64,000 bases of DNA, from assembly GCF_000701505.1 (NCBI RefSeq), contig NZ_KL370787.1, positions 393,248-457,247 of the forward strand. The letters are read 5' to 3'. Below are positions 1-9,913 of this stretch, piece by piece. The notes below the pieces were generated by a model. The model saw only the letters and a program-made list of their open reading frames with translations, made no database searches and had not been told where the DNA came from. This stretch comes from Dyadobacter crusticola DSM 16708. GTDB lineage: Bacteria; Bacteroidota; Bacteroidia; Cytophagales; Spirosomataceae. How positions within the stretch are numbered: position 1 is the stretch's first letter; the number at the start of each line of letters is the position of its first letter. The position numbers and the translations under genes were made by a program.

Positions 1-136
1 TAATTTTTATACTATTCAGCAATGCGAAAGTTCTGTTACCATTTTGTTTCCAGATCTGCCCTTTTGATAATTCGTTTACCCGACTTTCCTGCGTTGAACT
101 ATATTTAGTAAACCCTCACAATTTCATATTACTAAA

Positions 137-3100
137 ATGAAAACCTGCTCCGGTACTATCATTTTCTTATTCACACTATTCTTTGAACTAATCCCAATGG
201 ACGCGAACAGCCAGAATGCAATTAAAACCTACGATGCCGATTGGAAAAAAGTAGCCGAATTACAGGCAAATGGTCTTGACAAATCGGCATTAACAATCGT
301 CAAAGAGATTTACCAGAAGGCGAAACAGGAGAAACAGGATGCGCAGGTAATTAAAGCAGCGGTCGCGATGATCGACTTGCAGCATGAAAACAGGGAAGAC
401 AATGAGATCGCCTCCATCAAAGATCTTGAAGCAGAGCTCGCAGCCAGCTCGGGAGTTGTGAGGTCCATTTTAAGCAGCCTTACCGCAAGCTATTATTACA
501 GTTATTACCAGTACAAAAGGTGGCAACTTTACCAGCGTAGCGAAACAACCGGCTTTGTAAAAGAAGATATCAATACCTGGTCAACAACCGACTTCCATCG
601 TAAAATCGCTGAGCTGTACCTGGCTTCTCTCCGGAATGAGCAAGAGTTACAGCAGACAAAACTGGAACCATTTGATGCAATTATCGAAAAAGGCAATACC
701 CGCCAGCTCCGCCCAACTTTATACGATTTACTAGCCCACAGTGCATTAACTTATTTCTCATCGGATGAAAGAGAGTTGAAAAAACCGGCATATGCTTTTG
801 AAATCAGCTCAGCTGCTGCATTCGATCCTGCCGCAGACTTTATACACCGCAAGTTTGAAACAAAGGATTCTTCTTCGCTCGAACTATATGCATTGCAGCT
901 TTACCAGAAGCTGATTGCGTTTCACCTTAATGATCCCACGCCCGACGCATTGATCGATGTGGACCTGCTGCGCCTGCAATATGTAAAGCAAAAATCTGTG
1001 CATGAAAACACAGACGAGCTTTACTATTTGGCGATTAACCACGTGGCTAACCAGTATCAGCAGACCCCGGCCGCGGCCCAGGCGTGGTACTTATTAGCCG
1101 AGTACCATTTTTATCGCGGTACTGCTTATAAAATCAAAGAAGATTCGACGAATCGGTTCGAAAAGGTGAAGGCCTTATCAATTTGTAAAGACATCATCCA
1201 GCAAAATCCAAATACGGAGGGCGGAATCCATGCAGCTAATTTAATGAACAGGATTCGTCAAAAAGCGCTGCAATTCAATGCAGAGCACGTAGTTGTCCCA
1301 GAGAAGCCTTTTTTGGTGTTTGTAGAATATCAGAACATTAACAAACTCTATCTCAGGATTGTTAAAGCAACTCCCGTGCTGCTATCGGATTTTGAAAAAC
1401 GAAATGGTACTGCATTCTGGCGAACTGTTTCAAAAGCACCTGCATTCCGAAACTGGGACCAACGACTGCCGGATACCAAAGATTATCAGGAACATAGTGT
1501 AGAGATCAAGGCAGATGCATTGCCTGTGGGAGAATATATGCTGCTGGCTAGCACAAGTCCTGATTTTTCAAATACACAATCCATTTGTGGCATGCGGCTA
1601 CTGTATGTGAGTAACATCAGCTACATACAGCGTGAGCGCGACTATTTTGTTTTGCACCGGGATACTGGGCAGCCACTCGCGGGAGCAAGCGTGAAAAGGT
1701 GGGATTCCGCATTTAACTATCAGACACGAACCTATAAGAAAAGTCTGGCTGCGCAGTATACAACAGACATAAACGGGTATTTCAGAGAGGGTACGCCCAG
1801 CCAGTCGCAGGTGCAGTCAGAATCTTTTGAGATACTTCATGGGAACGACAGGCTTTTTATTCAGGAATCTATAAATACCTACTACAATAAAAAAGAGGAG
1901 AAAGATGCAAAAACAACGATTTACCTTTTCGCAGATAGGAGCTTGTACCGGCCGGGACAGACTGTTTACTTCAAAGGCATTGTGGCGGAAGGAAATGGTA
2001 TCCTGACTGACCAGACCAGGGAAATCAATATTAAACTTCAAAATGCAAATCACGAAATTGTCGGGACTGTTTCCAAAACTGTAAACGATTTCGGTAGCTT
2101 CTCCGGCTCCTTTGTACTTCCGCGAACCGGATTAAATGGTGCATTTTCAATACTTGCTGACGAAGAGCATGTTGTTTCTTTCCATGTTGAAGAGTATAAG
2201 AGACCCAGGTTCGCGGTCAGCTTTGATACGCTTCGAAACACTTACAAGCTGGGAGATACGATCAGTGTAACAGGGAATGGAACAGCTTACGCCGGCAACC
2301 AGATCGATGGTGCCAAAGTGGTTTACAGAGTAGTAAGAAACGAGCAGCTTCTCTACCCAGGTACTCGCCGCGGCAGATACTATCCTCAAAATCCGCCCAA
2401 AGAAATAGCACACGGAGAAACAATTACAGATCAAACCGGACAGTTTCAGGTGAGCTTCGAAGCAGTACCGAATTCGAAAACCGATAAAGCCCTTAATCCT
2501 GTCTTCGCTTATACGGTTTACGCCGATGTAACGGACACAAACGGAGAAACGAGAAGTGCAGAGACGACGATTTCAATCGGCTACAAGTCGCTGCTGATTA
2601 AGGCGGAGATCCCTGAAAAGGTAGCAGCTGATAGTTTGAGAAGCTTTAAAATCCGCACGGAGAACATGAATGGTGAGTTTGTAGCTTCGGCTGTTCACGT
2701 GCGGGCAACCCGTCTCATTCCTGAAAGCAGGCTGATCCGCCTGCGATACTGGCCTCGCCCGGACTTATTTGTAATGACCAAGCCTGAGTTCATCAGGAGC
2801 TTCCCGAATGATGAATACGACAATGAAACGGAAATCGAAAATTGGCCGGAACAACAGACGTTTTTTGACCAGACGGAAAAATTAACCGAAAATGAAGCGC
2901 TTCCGCTTAACACTGTTTTAGAGCCCGGCTTTTATAAGATTGATATTGGCACAAAACATGAAGACGGGCAGACTATTCAAGATACCAGATTCATTGAACT
3001 GACGGACCCGAACAGTAAGCGGCTTCTAAGACCCGAATATCAATGGACAGAAAGCAGCCCAGAAGCGGAGCCTCAACGGGAAACGAATGTACAAGTGGCA

Positions 3101-6100
3101 ACTTCGGCTAACGACGTTTTTGTAATTAGCAGTTCAGGTAAAAGTCAAACTCCAAGTAATTTCTCTTTTTTCAAACTAAATAATGAAAAGCGAACTTTCC
3201 TGATTCCGGTAAAAGAAGCTGACCGGGGCGGATATGCAATCGATTATGTTCTTGTAAAACACAATCGTATTCATCAGGCACAAAACTTCGTGAATGTTCC
3301 CTGGACAAACAAGGAACTTCAAATTGAATATGAGACATTTCGCGACAAAACATTGCCAGGGAGTAAGGAACAATTGAAAATTAAGATTTTGAGCCACAAA
3401 AAAGAAGAGGTAGCAGCTGAAATGATGACGAGTATGTACGATGCCTCACTTGATCAGTTCTATCAGCACCAATGGATCACACCTGCGCATTGGCCAGTGG
3501 CACTGATGCCTGATACTTGGGATAATGGCATTAATTTCACGTCGAAAGATGCCGAAATCATCAACTTTAGATTTATTCCTGAAAGAGTTTACAACAAAGA
3601 GTATGATCAGCTAATTTATCTGAGTACTGGCCGCATGCTAAGTGGAGGTGGGAGAAATGTGAGGTACCGCCGAATGCAAACCAGGGACCAAGCTATTTTC
3701 AAGAAGTCCGTGCGGGAAGAAGAAAAAATGGATTTGGAGGTGCCCGAGCCCGCTCAAATGGTTTCTGGCGAGATAGATGCGCCGCAACAGCTGGAACAAA
3801 CAAAGCCAGAGCCTGGCGTTTCAACAAACTTGAATATTGAAGCGCGAAAAAACTTCAACGAAACTGCATTCTTTTTACCGGATCTGAAAACAGATGAGAA
3901 TGGTGCTATAAGCTTTTCGTTTACATTGCCGGAAGCACTTACCCGCTGGAAATTCCAGGCTCTGGCTCATACACCTGAATTAGCATTCGGTTATAGCAAA
4001 AAGGAGATTATCACGCAAAAAGAGCTGATGGTACAACCTAATGCGCCGAGGTTTTTGCGGGAAGGGGATCGTATCATGTTTCCTGCAAAAGTGGTTAACC
4101 TCTCTGATAGAACACTATCCGGGAATGCGACTTTGCAGCTTTTTGATCCCGTCACAAATGAAAATGTTTCAGAATACTTCGGGTTGACTTCCATTGAAAA
4201 AGCTTTTACGATTTCAGCAGGTCAAAGTACAACTGTCGATTTTCAATTGAATGTGCCAAAGGGCTACTACAGCACACTTACCTGGCGGGTAGTTGCGAAA
4301 GCTGCGGACTTGTCAGACGGAGAGGAAAACGCCTTACCTGTGTTGTCAAATCGAATGCTCGTGACTGAAAGTTTGCCATTGACGATGCGTGGCTCCGGGA
4401 AAAAGGAATTCAGATTTGAAAAGCTGATCCATTCGGCGAACTCAAAGTCGCTGTCTCATGAATCTATTACGGTTGAATACACCAGCAATCCCGCCTGGTA
4501 TGCGGTGCAGGCACTGCCCTACTTGATGGAGTATCCGCATGAATGTGCCGAGCAAACCTGGAACCGTTATTATGCCAATGCACTCGCAAGTAATATCGTA
4601 AGCAAGTCCCCCAAGATTGCGGCCATTTTCAATACCTGGAAAACAGCTGATACCGCTGCATTGACCAGCAATCTTCAAAAAAATCAGGAGCTGAAATCTT
4701 TGCTACTTGAAGAAACGCCGTGGGTACTCGCAGCAAAATCCGAATCGGAACAGAAGCGGAACATCGCGTTACTTTTTGATTTAACAAAAATGAGCGGCGA
4801 GCTGGATACGTACCTCGCGAAACTGAGAGAAATGCAAAACGAAAGTGGCGGATTTCCATGGTTCAAAGGCGGGCGTGACGACCGGTATATCACGCAATAC
4901 ATTGTCACCGGGATAGGCAAGTTGCTTCAAAAGAAAATTATCTCGAAGAATGATAATTTCAATGCGATACTCGAAAAAGCGTTCCCGTATCTGGATCGCG
5001 AGATCAAAGAAGATTATGACCGACTGGTTAAAAATCAGATCAATATGCAGGAATACGTACCCGGATCGCAGCAGGTACAGTACCTGTATATGAAATCCTG
5101 TTTCAGCGATATGCCTGTTGAAAGCACCGCGAGCAAAGCTTATCAATTCTTCCAGGAGCGTGCGAAGGCGAGCTGGCCAAAACAGTCCAAATACATGCAA
5201 GGACTGATTGCACTTACGCTGCACCGTTCGAAAGATGCAGCTACGCCGAAAGCGATACTGAAATCGCTCCGGGAAACTGCGATCAGCAACGAGGAAATGG
5301 GAATGTACTGGAAAAGCACCAGGAGCTGGTGGTGGTATGAAGCGCCCATTGAGCGGCAATCACTTCTAATAGAAGCTTTCCATGAAATCGAGGGAAATAA
5401 TGGAACAGTGGATGAACTGAAAACCTGGTTACTCAAAAACAAGCAAACCAACCATTGGGAAAGTACCAAAGCAACTGCCGAAGCTTGTTATGCACTGTTG
5501 ATGACCGGAAACAACTGGCTTAATGAAGATAAAGTACCGGTTGTTCAACTCGGGCGGGAGGTGATACAGCCCGCTGCTGTCGAATCAGGTACCAGCTATT
5601 TTAAGAAGTCTTTTGAAAGCAGCACAGTGAATGCTGAAATGGGTAAAATTGAAGTGAATATAACTGGAGGCAGCAACTTGAAATCGCCAAGTTGGGGTGC
5701 TGTATACTGGCAATATTTTGAAGATCTGGATAAAATCACCTTTTCGGAAACACCTTTGAAACTGACCAAAAAGCTCTTCGTCGAGAAAAAGACGGATCGC
5801 GGACCTGTGTTATCGGCGATTAATGAAGGTGAAAGCCTGAAAGTAGGCGACAAGATTATCGTGCGCATTGAGCTGCATGTGGACCGCGACATGGAATATG
5901 TGCACATGAAAGATATGCGCGCTGCTGCACTGGAACCGGTAAATGTACTCAGCGGCTACAAATGGCAGGGTGGTTTGGGATACTATGAATCCACAAAGGA
6001 TGCCAGTACCAATTTTTTCTTTGACCGGCTGATGAAAGGCACTTACGTATTTGAATACCCGCTTTTTGTCAATCACGAGGGCGATTTCAGTAATGGGATC

Positions 6101-6175
6101 ACGAGCATTCAATGCATGTACGCACCAGAGTTCACAGCGCACAGCGAGGGAATCAGGGTTAGTATTGGAAAATGA
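137..6175 (+). CDS. Bacterial alpha-2-macroglobulin family protein
   Basis: Giant secreted protein of 2012 residues. An N-terminal hydrophobic signal (residues 1-25) has no clear lipobox, so a periplasmic protein is likely. About 550 residues of helical, repeat-like sequence come first. An MG2-type macroglobulin domain with a D-R-x-L-Y-R-P-G-Q motif lies near residue 598, and the A2M domain near 1240, including the L-T-R-W-K-F region. The thioester domain carries C-A-E-Q at residues 1470-1473, matching the CxEQ thioester consensus. Known members trap proteases by covalent thioester capture, so an envelope anti-protease role is inferred. No pbpC, the usual partner of one bacterial subfamily, is nearby. 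An RNA ligase gene starts 4 bases after the stop. Family call is firm, biological target unknown. Confidence 0.93.
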   Translation: MKTCSGTIIFLFTLFFELIPMDANSQNAIKTYDADWKKVAELQANGLDKSALTIVKEIYQKAKQEKQDAQVIKAAVAMIDLQHENREDNEIASIKDLEAELAASSGVVRSILSSLTASYYYSYYQYKRWQLYQRSETTGFVKEDINTWSTTDFHRKIAELYLASLRNEQELQQTKLEPFDAIIEKGNTRQLRPTLYDLLAHSALTYFSSDERELKKPAYAFEISSAAAFDPAADFIHRKFETKDSSSLELYALQLYQKLIAFHLNDPTPDALIDVDLLRLQYVKQKSVHENTDELYYLAINHVANQYQQTPAAAQAWYLLAEYHFYRGTAYKIKEDSTNRFEKVKALSICKDIIQQNPNTEGGIHAANLMNRIRQKALQFNAEHVVVPEKPFLVFVEYQNINKLYLRIVKATPVLLSDFEKRNGTAFWRTVSKAPAFRNWDQRLPDTKDYQEHSVEIKADALPVGEYMLLASTSPDFSNTQSICGMRLLYVSNISYIQRERDYFVLHRDTGQPLAGASVKRWDSAFNYQTRTYKKSLAAQYTTDINGYFREGTPSQSQVQSESFEILHGNDRLFIQESINTYYNKKEEKDAKTTIYLFADRSLYRPGQTVYFKGIVAEGNGILTDQTREINIKLQNANHEIVGTVSKTVNDFGSFSGSFVLPRTGLNGAFSILADEEHVVSFHVEEYKRPRFAVSFDTLRNTYKLGDTISVTGNGTAYAGNQIDGAKVVYRVVRNEQLLYPGTRRGRYYPQNPPKEIAHGETITDQTGQFQVSFEAVPNSKTDKALNPVFAYTVYADVTDTNGETRSAETTISIGYKSLLIKAEIPEKVAADSLRSFKIRTENMNGEFVASAVHVRATRLIPESRLIRLRYWPRPDLFVMTKPEFIRSFPNDEYDNETEIENWPEQQTFFDQTEKLTENEALPLNTVLEPGFYKIDIGTKHEDGQTIQDTRFIELTDPNSKRLLRPEYQWTESSPEAEPQRETNVQVATSANDVFVISSSGKSQTPSNFSFFKLNNEKRTFLIPVKEADRGGYAIDYVLVKHNRIHQAQNFVNVPWTNKELQIEYETFRDKTLPGSKEQLKIKILSHKKEEVAAEMMTSMYDASLDQFYQHQWITPAHWPVALMPDTWDNGINFTSKDAEIINFRFIPERVYNKEYDQLIYLSTGRMLSGGGRNVRYRRMQTRDQAIFKKSVREEEKMDLEVPEPAQMVSGEIDAPQQLEQTKPEPGVSTNLNIEARKNFNETAFFLPDLKTDENGAISFSFTLPEALTRWKFQALAHTPELAFGYSKKEIITQKELMVQPNAPRFLREGDRIMFPAKVVNLSDRTLSGNATLQLFDPVTNENVSEYFGLTSIEKAFTISAGQSTTVDFQLNVPKGYYSTLTWRVVAKAADLSDGEENALPVLSNRMLVTESLPLTMRGSGKKEFRFEKLIHSANSKSLSHESITVEYTSNPAWYAVQALPYLMEYPHECAEQTWNRYYANALASNIVSKSPKIAAIFNTWKTADTAALTSNLQKNQELKSLLLEETPWVLAAKSESEQKRNIALLFDLTKMSGELDTYLAKLREMQNESGGFPWFKGGRDDRYITQYIVTGIGKLLQKKIISKNDNFNAILEKAFPYLDREIKEDYDRLVKNQINMQEYVPGSQQVQYLYMKSCFSDMPVESTASKAYQFFQERAKASWPKQSKYMQGLIALTLHRSKDAATPKAILKSLRETAISNEEMGMYWKSTRSWWWYEAPIERQSLLIEAFHEIEGNNGTVDELKTWLLKNKQTNHWESTKATAEACYALLMTGNNWLNEDKVPVVQLGREVIQPAAVESGTSYFKKSFESSTVNAEMGKIEVNITGGSNLKSPSWGAVYWQYFEDLDKITFSETPLKLTKKLFVEKKTDRGPVLSAINEGESLKVGDKIIVRIELHVDRDMEYVHMKDMRAAALEPVNVLSGYKWQGGLGYYESTKDASTNFFFDRLMKGTYVFEYPLFVNHEGDFSNGITSIQCMYAPEFTAHSEGIRVSIGK

Positions 6176-6179
6176 ATCT

Positions 6180-7211
6180 ATGAACACTGACAACCGGTTA
6201 GAATACGAGAAGATCCCTTCGAGCCTCAAAGAATTCATTGCTGATGAACGCATAGCTAATCACCTCAACAAGCTCGATTGGGTTGCGACAGAGAAAATCC
6301 ACGGTGCCAATTTCAGGTTTATTTATCAGGGCAAAAGGCTGTTTTTTGGTAAAAGAAAAGAGCTGCTCGATTGGCAAGATGATTTCTTTGGCTTCCAAAA
6401 AGTGGCCGCAGCAATGGAGTCGCAAATCATTGCTTTGTTCGAGCAGTTATCGCTTGACTTCGGGGCTGATACTATTGTCATTTACGGAGAGCTATTCGGC
6501 GGGTTGTATCCACATCCCGATATCGCTGTCTGCGAGCACATTGATGCGATTCAAACAGGTATTTACTATTCACCCGACATTCTCTTTTGTGCCTATGATA
6601 TCGCATTTGAAAATGGGGCTGACAAAAAAACTTACCTGAACTACGCAGAAGCGCTGACTTATTTCGCTCGTTTCAATATCCTTTGTGCAAAGCCTTTAAA
6701 AACCGGTAAGCTCACAGATCTGCTGAACATGAATTTGCGAAGGGAAAGCCGCATCCCCGTCGACCTCGGTCTGCCTGGAATTGAAAACAATTGGATTGAA
6801 GGTGTCGTAATCAAGCCTTTTGGCCAGCTACCGAATGAAATAACATTCCGCCCGATCCTCAAACTGAAAAATCCGGAATTTGAAGAGACCCAAATGTACC
6901 ATCAGGCGCAGAAATGGTCTTTTATACCCAACGTAAGTAGTCTGTCGCTGGATTTAGAATTTCTATTGGTCGAGTTGAGATATTACATCAATGAAAACCG
7001 GCTTAACAGCGCCATTTCTAAAATCGGGAGACTTAATCCAGCCAACCAGCGTCAGATCACCTCGGAACTCCTAAGCGACGCACTTGCTGACTTCAACCTG
7101 CAACACAACAGGATTTTAGAAGAACTAACCGAAGAACAGGTTGAATGGATCAACAAGCGGCTTGAAGCCGAGATTTTGCGGTTAGTGGCTGTGATTAGCT
7201 TTGGTAGCTGA
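6180..7211 (+). CDS. Rnl2-type RNA ligase
   Basis: A 343-residue ATP-dependent RNA ligase of the nucleotidyltransferase superfamily, resembling phage T4 Rnl2. Motif I is E-K-I-H-G-A-N-F with the expected nucleophilic lysine at residue 39. Motif III appears as E-L-F-G-G, motif IV as E-G-V-V-I-K-P, and motif V as L-K-L-K-N-P. These enzymes adenylylate themselves and then seal 3'-OH/5'-phosphate nicks in RNA. The C-terminal part is helical, consistent with the Rnl2 extension. I chose the ATG at 6180, four bases past the macroglobulin stop, over an earlier in-frame ATG inside that gene because the ligase homology begins just after 6180. Close spacing suggests co-transcription with the macroglobulin, but no functional link is evident. 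Role in the cell unknown. Confidence 0.88.
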   Translation: MNTDNRLEYEKIPSSLKEFIADERIANHLNKLDWVATEKIHGANFRFIYQGKRLFFGKRKELLDWQDDFFGFQKVAAAMESQIIALFEQLSLDFGADTIVIYGELFGGLYPHPDIAVCEHIDAIQTGIYYSPDILFCAYDIAFENGADKKTYLNYAEALTYFARFNILCAKPLKTGKLTDLLNMNLRRESRIPVDLGLPGIENNWIEGVVIKPFGQLPNEITFRPILKLKNPEFEETQMYHQAQKWSFIPNVSSLSLDLEFLLVELRYYINENRLNSAISKIGRLNPANQRQITSELLSDALADFNLQHNRILEELTEEQVEWINKRLEAEILRLVAVISFGS

Positions 7212-7301
7212 ACTTTAAGCCTTTTCTGAACATCGAAGTAGGATGGGCATATATAGGTGCAAACAATTCTATAACATGCTTATTTTGGCTACTTTTATGT
7301 A

Positions 7302-8084
7302 ATGGAAAACGTGGGTCAAATACAGATAAATATAACCGGGTCAAAGGGTAATCTCGAATTGTCACCAGACAATTATGATATCCGGGAAATTATTTCAGTT
7401 CTTGAAAATGTAGAAGATCTTCTGGTTCCGTTCGAGAAGAAGGAACGTCCAATTATCAGCTATAAGATTGAGGGAGGCTCCGTGACGCACGTATTTAAAA
7501 CTTCTATCCAGTACATAGTTGGTCTTAATGCAGTAATAGCGCAGATAAGTCAGATGAATAGCATCGACTTTCTTGACCTTGCAACAGCGCGGGCTATAGA
7601 GAACTTCCAGGATCTTGCAAAAAAACATGATTATAGATTTACTATAAAAACCTCCATGCCAAACTCTAACCAGCTCTTGATTAACCGGCACACCAGCTAT
7701 ACGCGTTCAGAATCCATTTGGGCGGACGCTGAATTCTACTTTTATGGCAAACTAACCAATGCGGGAGGCAAGGATAAAGCTAATATTCACTTGTATACCG
7801 AAGATCTCGGCACATTACGTGTGCAAATACCCATAAGCTTCCTCGAACAGTATTCCGACAATTTGCTGTATAAAACATTTGGGGTAAGAGCTTCAGGAAA
7901 GCAGCATTCAGAAACGGGCGAAATTGATACTTCAAGCTTGAAATTTATTGAGCTGGTAAACTATCAGCCCAAATACGACGAAGCTTACCTAAACGGCCTG
8001 ATTGACAGAGCCTCAGCAAACTGGTCTCACGTAGGTGATAAGAATAATTGGCTAGAACAAATTCGCGGAAACTATGAAATGTAG
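7302..8084 (+). CDS. Unrecognised protein paired with PIN nuclease
   Basis: A 260-residue protein that I cannot assign to a family. It has no signal peptide and no obvious membrane segment, so it is probably cytoplasmic. The sequence looks like a mixed alpha/beta fold, with beta-rich stretches around residues 5-20 and 145-185 and a helical centre around 70-115. No helix-turn-helix or other DNA-binding motif is visible. Its last 11 bases overlap the start of the PIN gene, which strongly implies translational coupling. That arrangement recalls toxin-antitoxin loci, but 260 residues is far longer than a usual VapB antitoxin. It could be a regulator, substrate adaptor or scaffold for the nuclease. 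Function unknown. Confidence 0.75.
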   Translation: MENVGQIQINITGSKGNLELSPDNYDIREIISVLENVEDLLVPFEKKERPIISYKIEGGSVTHVFKTSIQYIVGLNAVIAQISQMNSIDFLDLATARAIENFQDLAKKHDYRFTIKTSMPNSNQLLINRHTSYTRSESIWADAEFYFYGKLTNAGGKDKANIHLYTEDLGTLRVQIPISFLEQYSDNLLYKTFGVRASGKQHSETGEIDTSSLKFIELVNYQPKYDEAYLNGLIDRASANWSHVGDKNNWLEQIRGNYEM

Positions 8085-8553
8085 AGGAGTATTCTGCGAC
8101 ACAAGTTTCTTCATAAGGCTCTTAGACAAGCAAGACCCGCTGCACTTGAATGCGAAAGGCTACTTCAAGTACCTGACTAAAAATGATTTCGGCTTACTTA
8201 TCAGTACCATCGCTATCGCAGAATACTGTGTAGGTGGAGATGTTCACGACTTGCCCATGAGAAACTTGCAGGTTGTTCCGTATAACTTGGATCACGCACT
8301 AAGGACAAGTGAGTTTGCGAGATTGATTTTTAAAAACAGGGGACTTTTACAAATCAAAGAGAGACGCATTATCCCAAATGACACAAAGCTCTTTGCGCAA
8401 GCTGACCTTAATTCAACAGTTGACTATTTCCTTTCTTCTGATACCGAAAGCAAGAAAATATATAGTTTGCTTCAGCGAGAGTTAAACCCACATTTTCAAT
8501 TTCTGGATTTAGCAATTCCGTATAATGAGGCCTTTGGCATACTTGATCTATGA
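8074..8553 (+). CDS. PIN-domain ribonuclease-like protein
   Basis: A 159-residue protein with the acidic pattern of PIN domains: Asp9 in F-C-D-T-S-F-F, Glu50 in A-I-A-E-Y, Asp103 in P-N-D-T-K-L-F-A-Q-A, and Asp123 in S-S-D-T-E. PIN domains are Mg2+/Mn2+-dependent ribonucleases, including VapC toxins and rRNA-processing enzymes. It overlaps the preceding unknown gene by 11 bases, so the two are almost certainly one transcription and translation unit. The family call comes from the motif layout. Whether it is a toxin, a housekeeping nuclease or part of a defence module cannot be told from the sequence. It ends 7 bases before the convergent aminotransferase gene. Confidence 0.8.
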   Translation: MKCRGVFCDTSFFIRLLDKQDPLHLNAKGYFKYLTKNDFGLLISTIAIAEYCVGGDVHDLPMRNLQVVPYNLDHALRTSEFARLIFKNRGLLQIKERRIIPNDTKLFAQADLNSTVDYFLSSDTESKKIYSLLQRELNPHFQFLDLAIPYNEAFGILDL

Positions 8554-8560
8554 GACTATC

Positions 8561-9775
8561 CTAAACAGCTGCCCGCTGTATCTTCAAAATCGCATTCACA
8601 AACCGCTCCATATCCTCTTTTTCTCCTAACATGGCATGCTGCAGGATCCAGACTGCGTCTGTGCTGCAAGCTTGTTCTGCTACCGGGCAATGGACTGTTG
8701 TGTAATCAACATACTCGGGAATGGCGTAACACATGAAATTCTTGTTCTGGAAAAGTGGCTGCCTGTACAGCGGGTGCGGATAACCTTTGAAACAAGGCAC
8801 ACCTTCCGCAGCGAGCATTTCAGCGAATTCGTTTTTAGACAATCCGCCGAAACCGGCAGCATCATATTTGAAAATATAAATATGATAGCAATGCAAAGTG
8901 ATATGCTCGTCACGTGTCAAAGGCTGGATACCGGTCACTCTTTCCAACAATGAATTGAGATACATCCCATTCTCGTTGCGCCTTCGGGTTTGTGCTTCCA
9001 GTCTTTTCAGCTGGGCCGAGAGCAACACCGCCTGCATTTGCGTGATCCGATAATTACAGCCAGGATTGTAGTGATCATACCATTGCCCGCCTTCAATCCG
9101 TCCCGCATTTCGCAGCGAATGCATCATTGCGTAAAGCGCATCGTCATCCGTGATCACAATGCCACCCTCGCCGGCAGTCAGGTTTTTGGAAGATTGAAAA
9201 CTGAAACTGCCTACATGCCCGATAGAGCCCAACTTTTTACCTTTGTATTCCGCGCCGTGCGCGTGGGCGGCGTCTTCAATGACTCTCAAATTGTGCCGCT
9301 CAGCGATCTCCATAATCGCGTCCATATCGCAGGCCAGCCCACCGAAATGCACCGGGATAATTACCTTTGTCCGTTCGGTAATCGCGGCTTCAATCGCAGT
9401 CGGGCTAATGTTATAAGTGTCGGGATCGATGTCCGCAAAAACGGGTACGCAGTTACATTCAATAACGGAGGAGGCTGTTGTAATGAACGTATAAGGAGGA
9501 ACGATCACTTCATCTCCGGGCTTCACGCCGCATGCAATCAATGCAAGGCGCAACGAAACCGAACCATTGACACAGGTGATCGCATATTTACTACCACAAT
9601 AAGCTGCAAATTCCGCTTCAAACCGGGCCACTGCATCCCCGCAATCCGGGTTTCCCCATTTCCCGCTAGCAACAATCTCCTTCACTGCATTTACCTCCTG
9701 CTCATCGTAAACAGGCCAGTTAAAAACTTTATCAATGGATTTCGGACCGCCGTGGATCGCCAGTTGTTCGCTCAT
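8561..9775 (-). CDS. DegT/DnrJ/EryC1/StrS family aminotransferase
   Basis: A 404-residue PLP-dependent sugar aminotransferase-like protein. Hallmarks are E-D-A-A-H-A-H-G (Asp168 for the pyridine nitrogen) and S-S-K-N-L-T-A-G-E-G-G with the internal-aldimine lysine at residue 197. Family members transaminate nucleotide-linked keto-sugars for surface polysaccharides or antibiotics, and some act on inositol or secondary-metabolite substrates. No nucleotide-sugar biosynthesis genes flank it, so the substrate is unknown. The N-terminal A-I-H-G-G-P segment is typical of the family. It is convergent with the PIN gene and divergent from the membrane protein gene at 9914. Confidence 0.9.
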   Translation of the reverse strand: MSEQLAIHGGPKSIDKVFNWPVYDEQEVNAVKEIVASGKWGNPDCGDAVARFEAEFAAYCGSKYAITCVNGSVSLRLALIACGVKPGDEVIVPPYTFITTASSVIECNCVPVFADIDPDTYNISPTAIEAAITERTKVIIPVHFGGLACDMDAIMEIAERHNLRVIEDAAHAHGAEYKGKKLGSIGHVGSFSFQSSKNLTAGEGGIVITDDDALYAMMHSLRNAGRIEGGQWYDHYNPGCNYRITQMQAVLLSAQLKRLEAQTRRRNENGMYLNSLLERVTGIQPLTRDEHITLHCYHIYIFKYDAAGFGGLSKNEFAEMLAAEGVPCFKGYPHPLYRQPLFQNKNFMCYAIPEYVDYTTVHCPVAEQACSTDAVWILQHAMLGEKEDMERFVNAILKIQRAAV

Positions 9776-9913
9776 AATGGTGTCTGTTACTCATTTTATC
9801 AAATAATATACTAGCTGATCTCCTTTTTGGGCTACTCCAGTTTTGTGACAGGCAGGATAGTCCGATTCACCGGCATACCAGTATTTTTCAAACAAATTCT
9901 CAAATCCCGAACT

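Noticed and set aside
8990..9814. A 274-codon frame opposite the aminotransferase gene
   Set aside because: Antisense to a gene with clear PLP motifs; its residues are low-complexity Arg/His-rich and show no family pattern.
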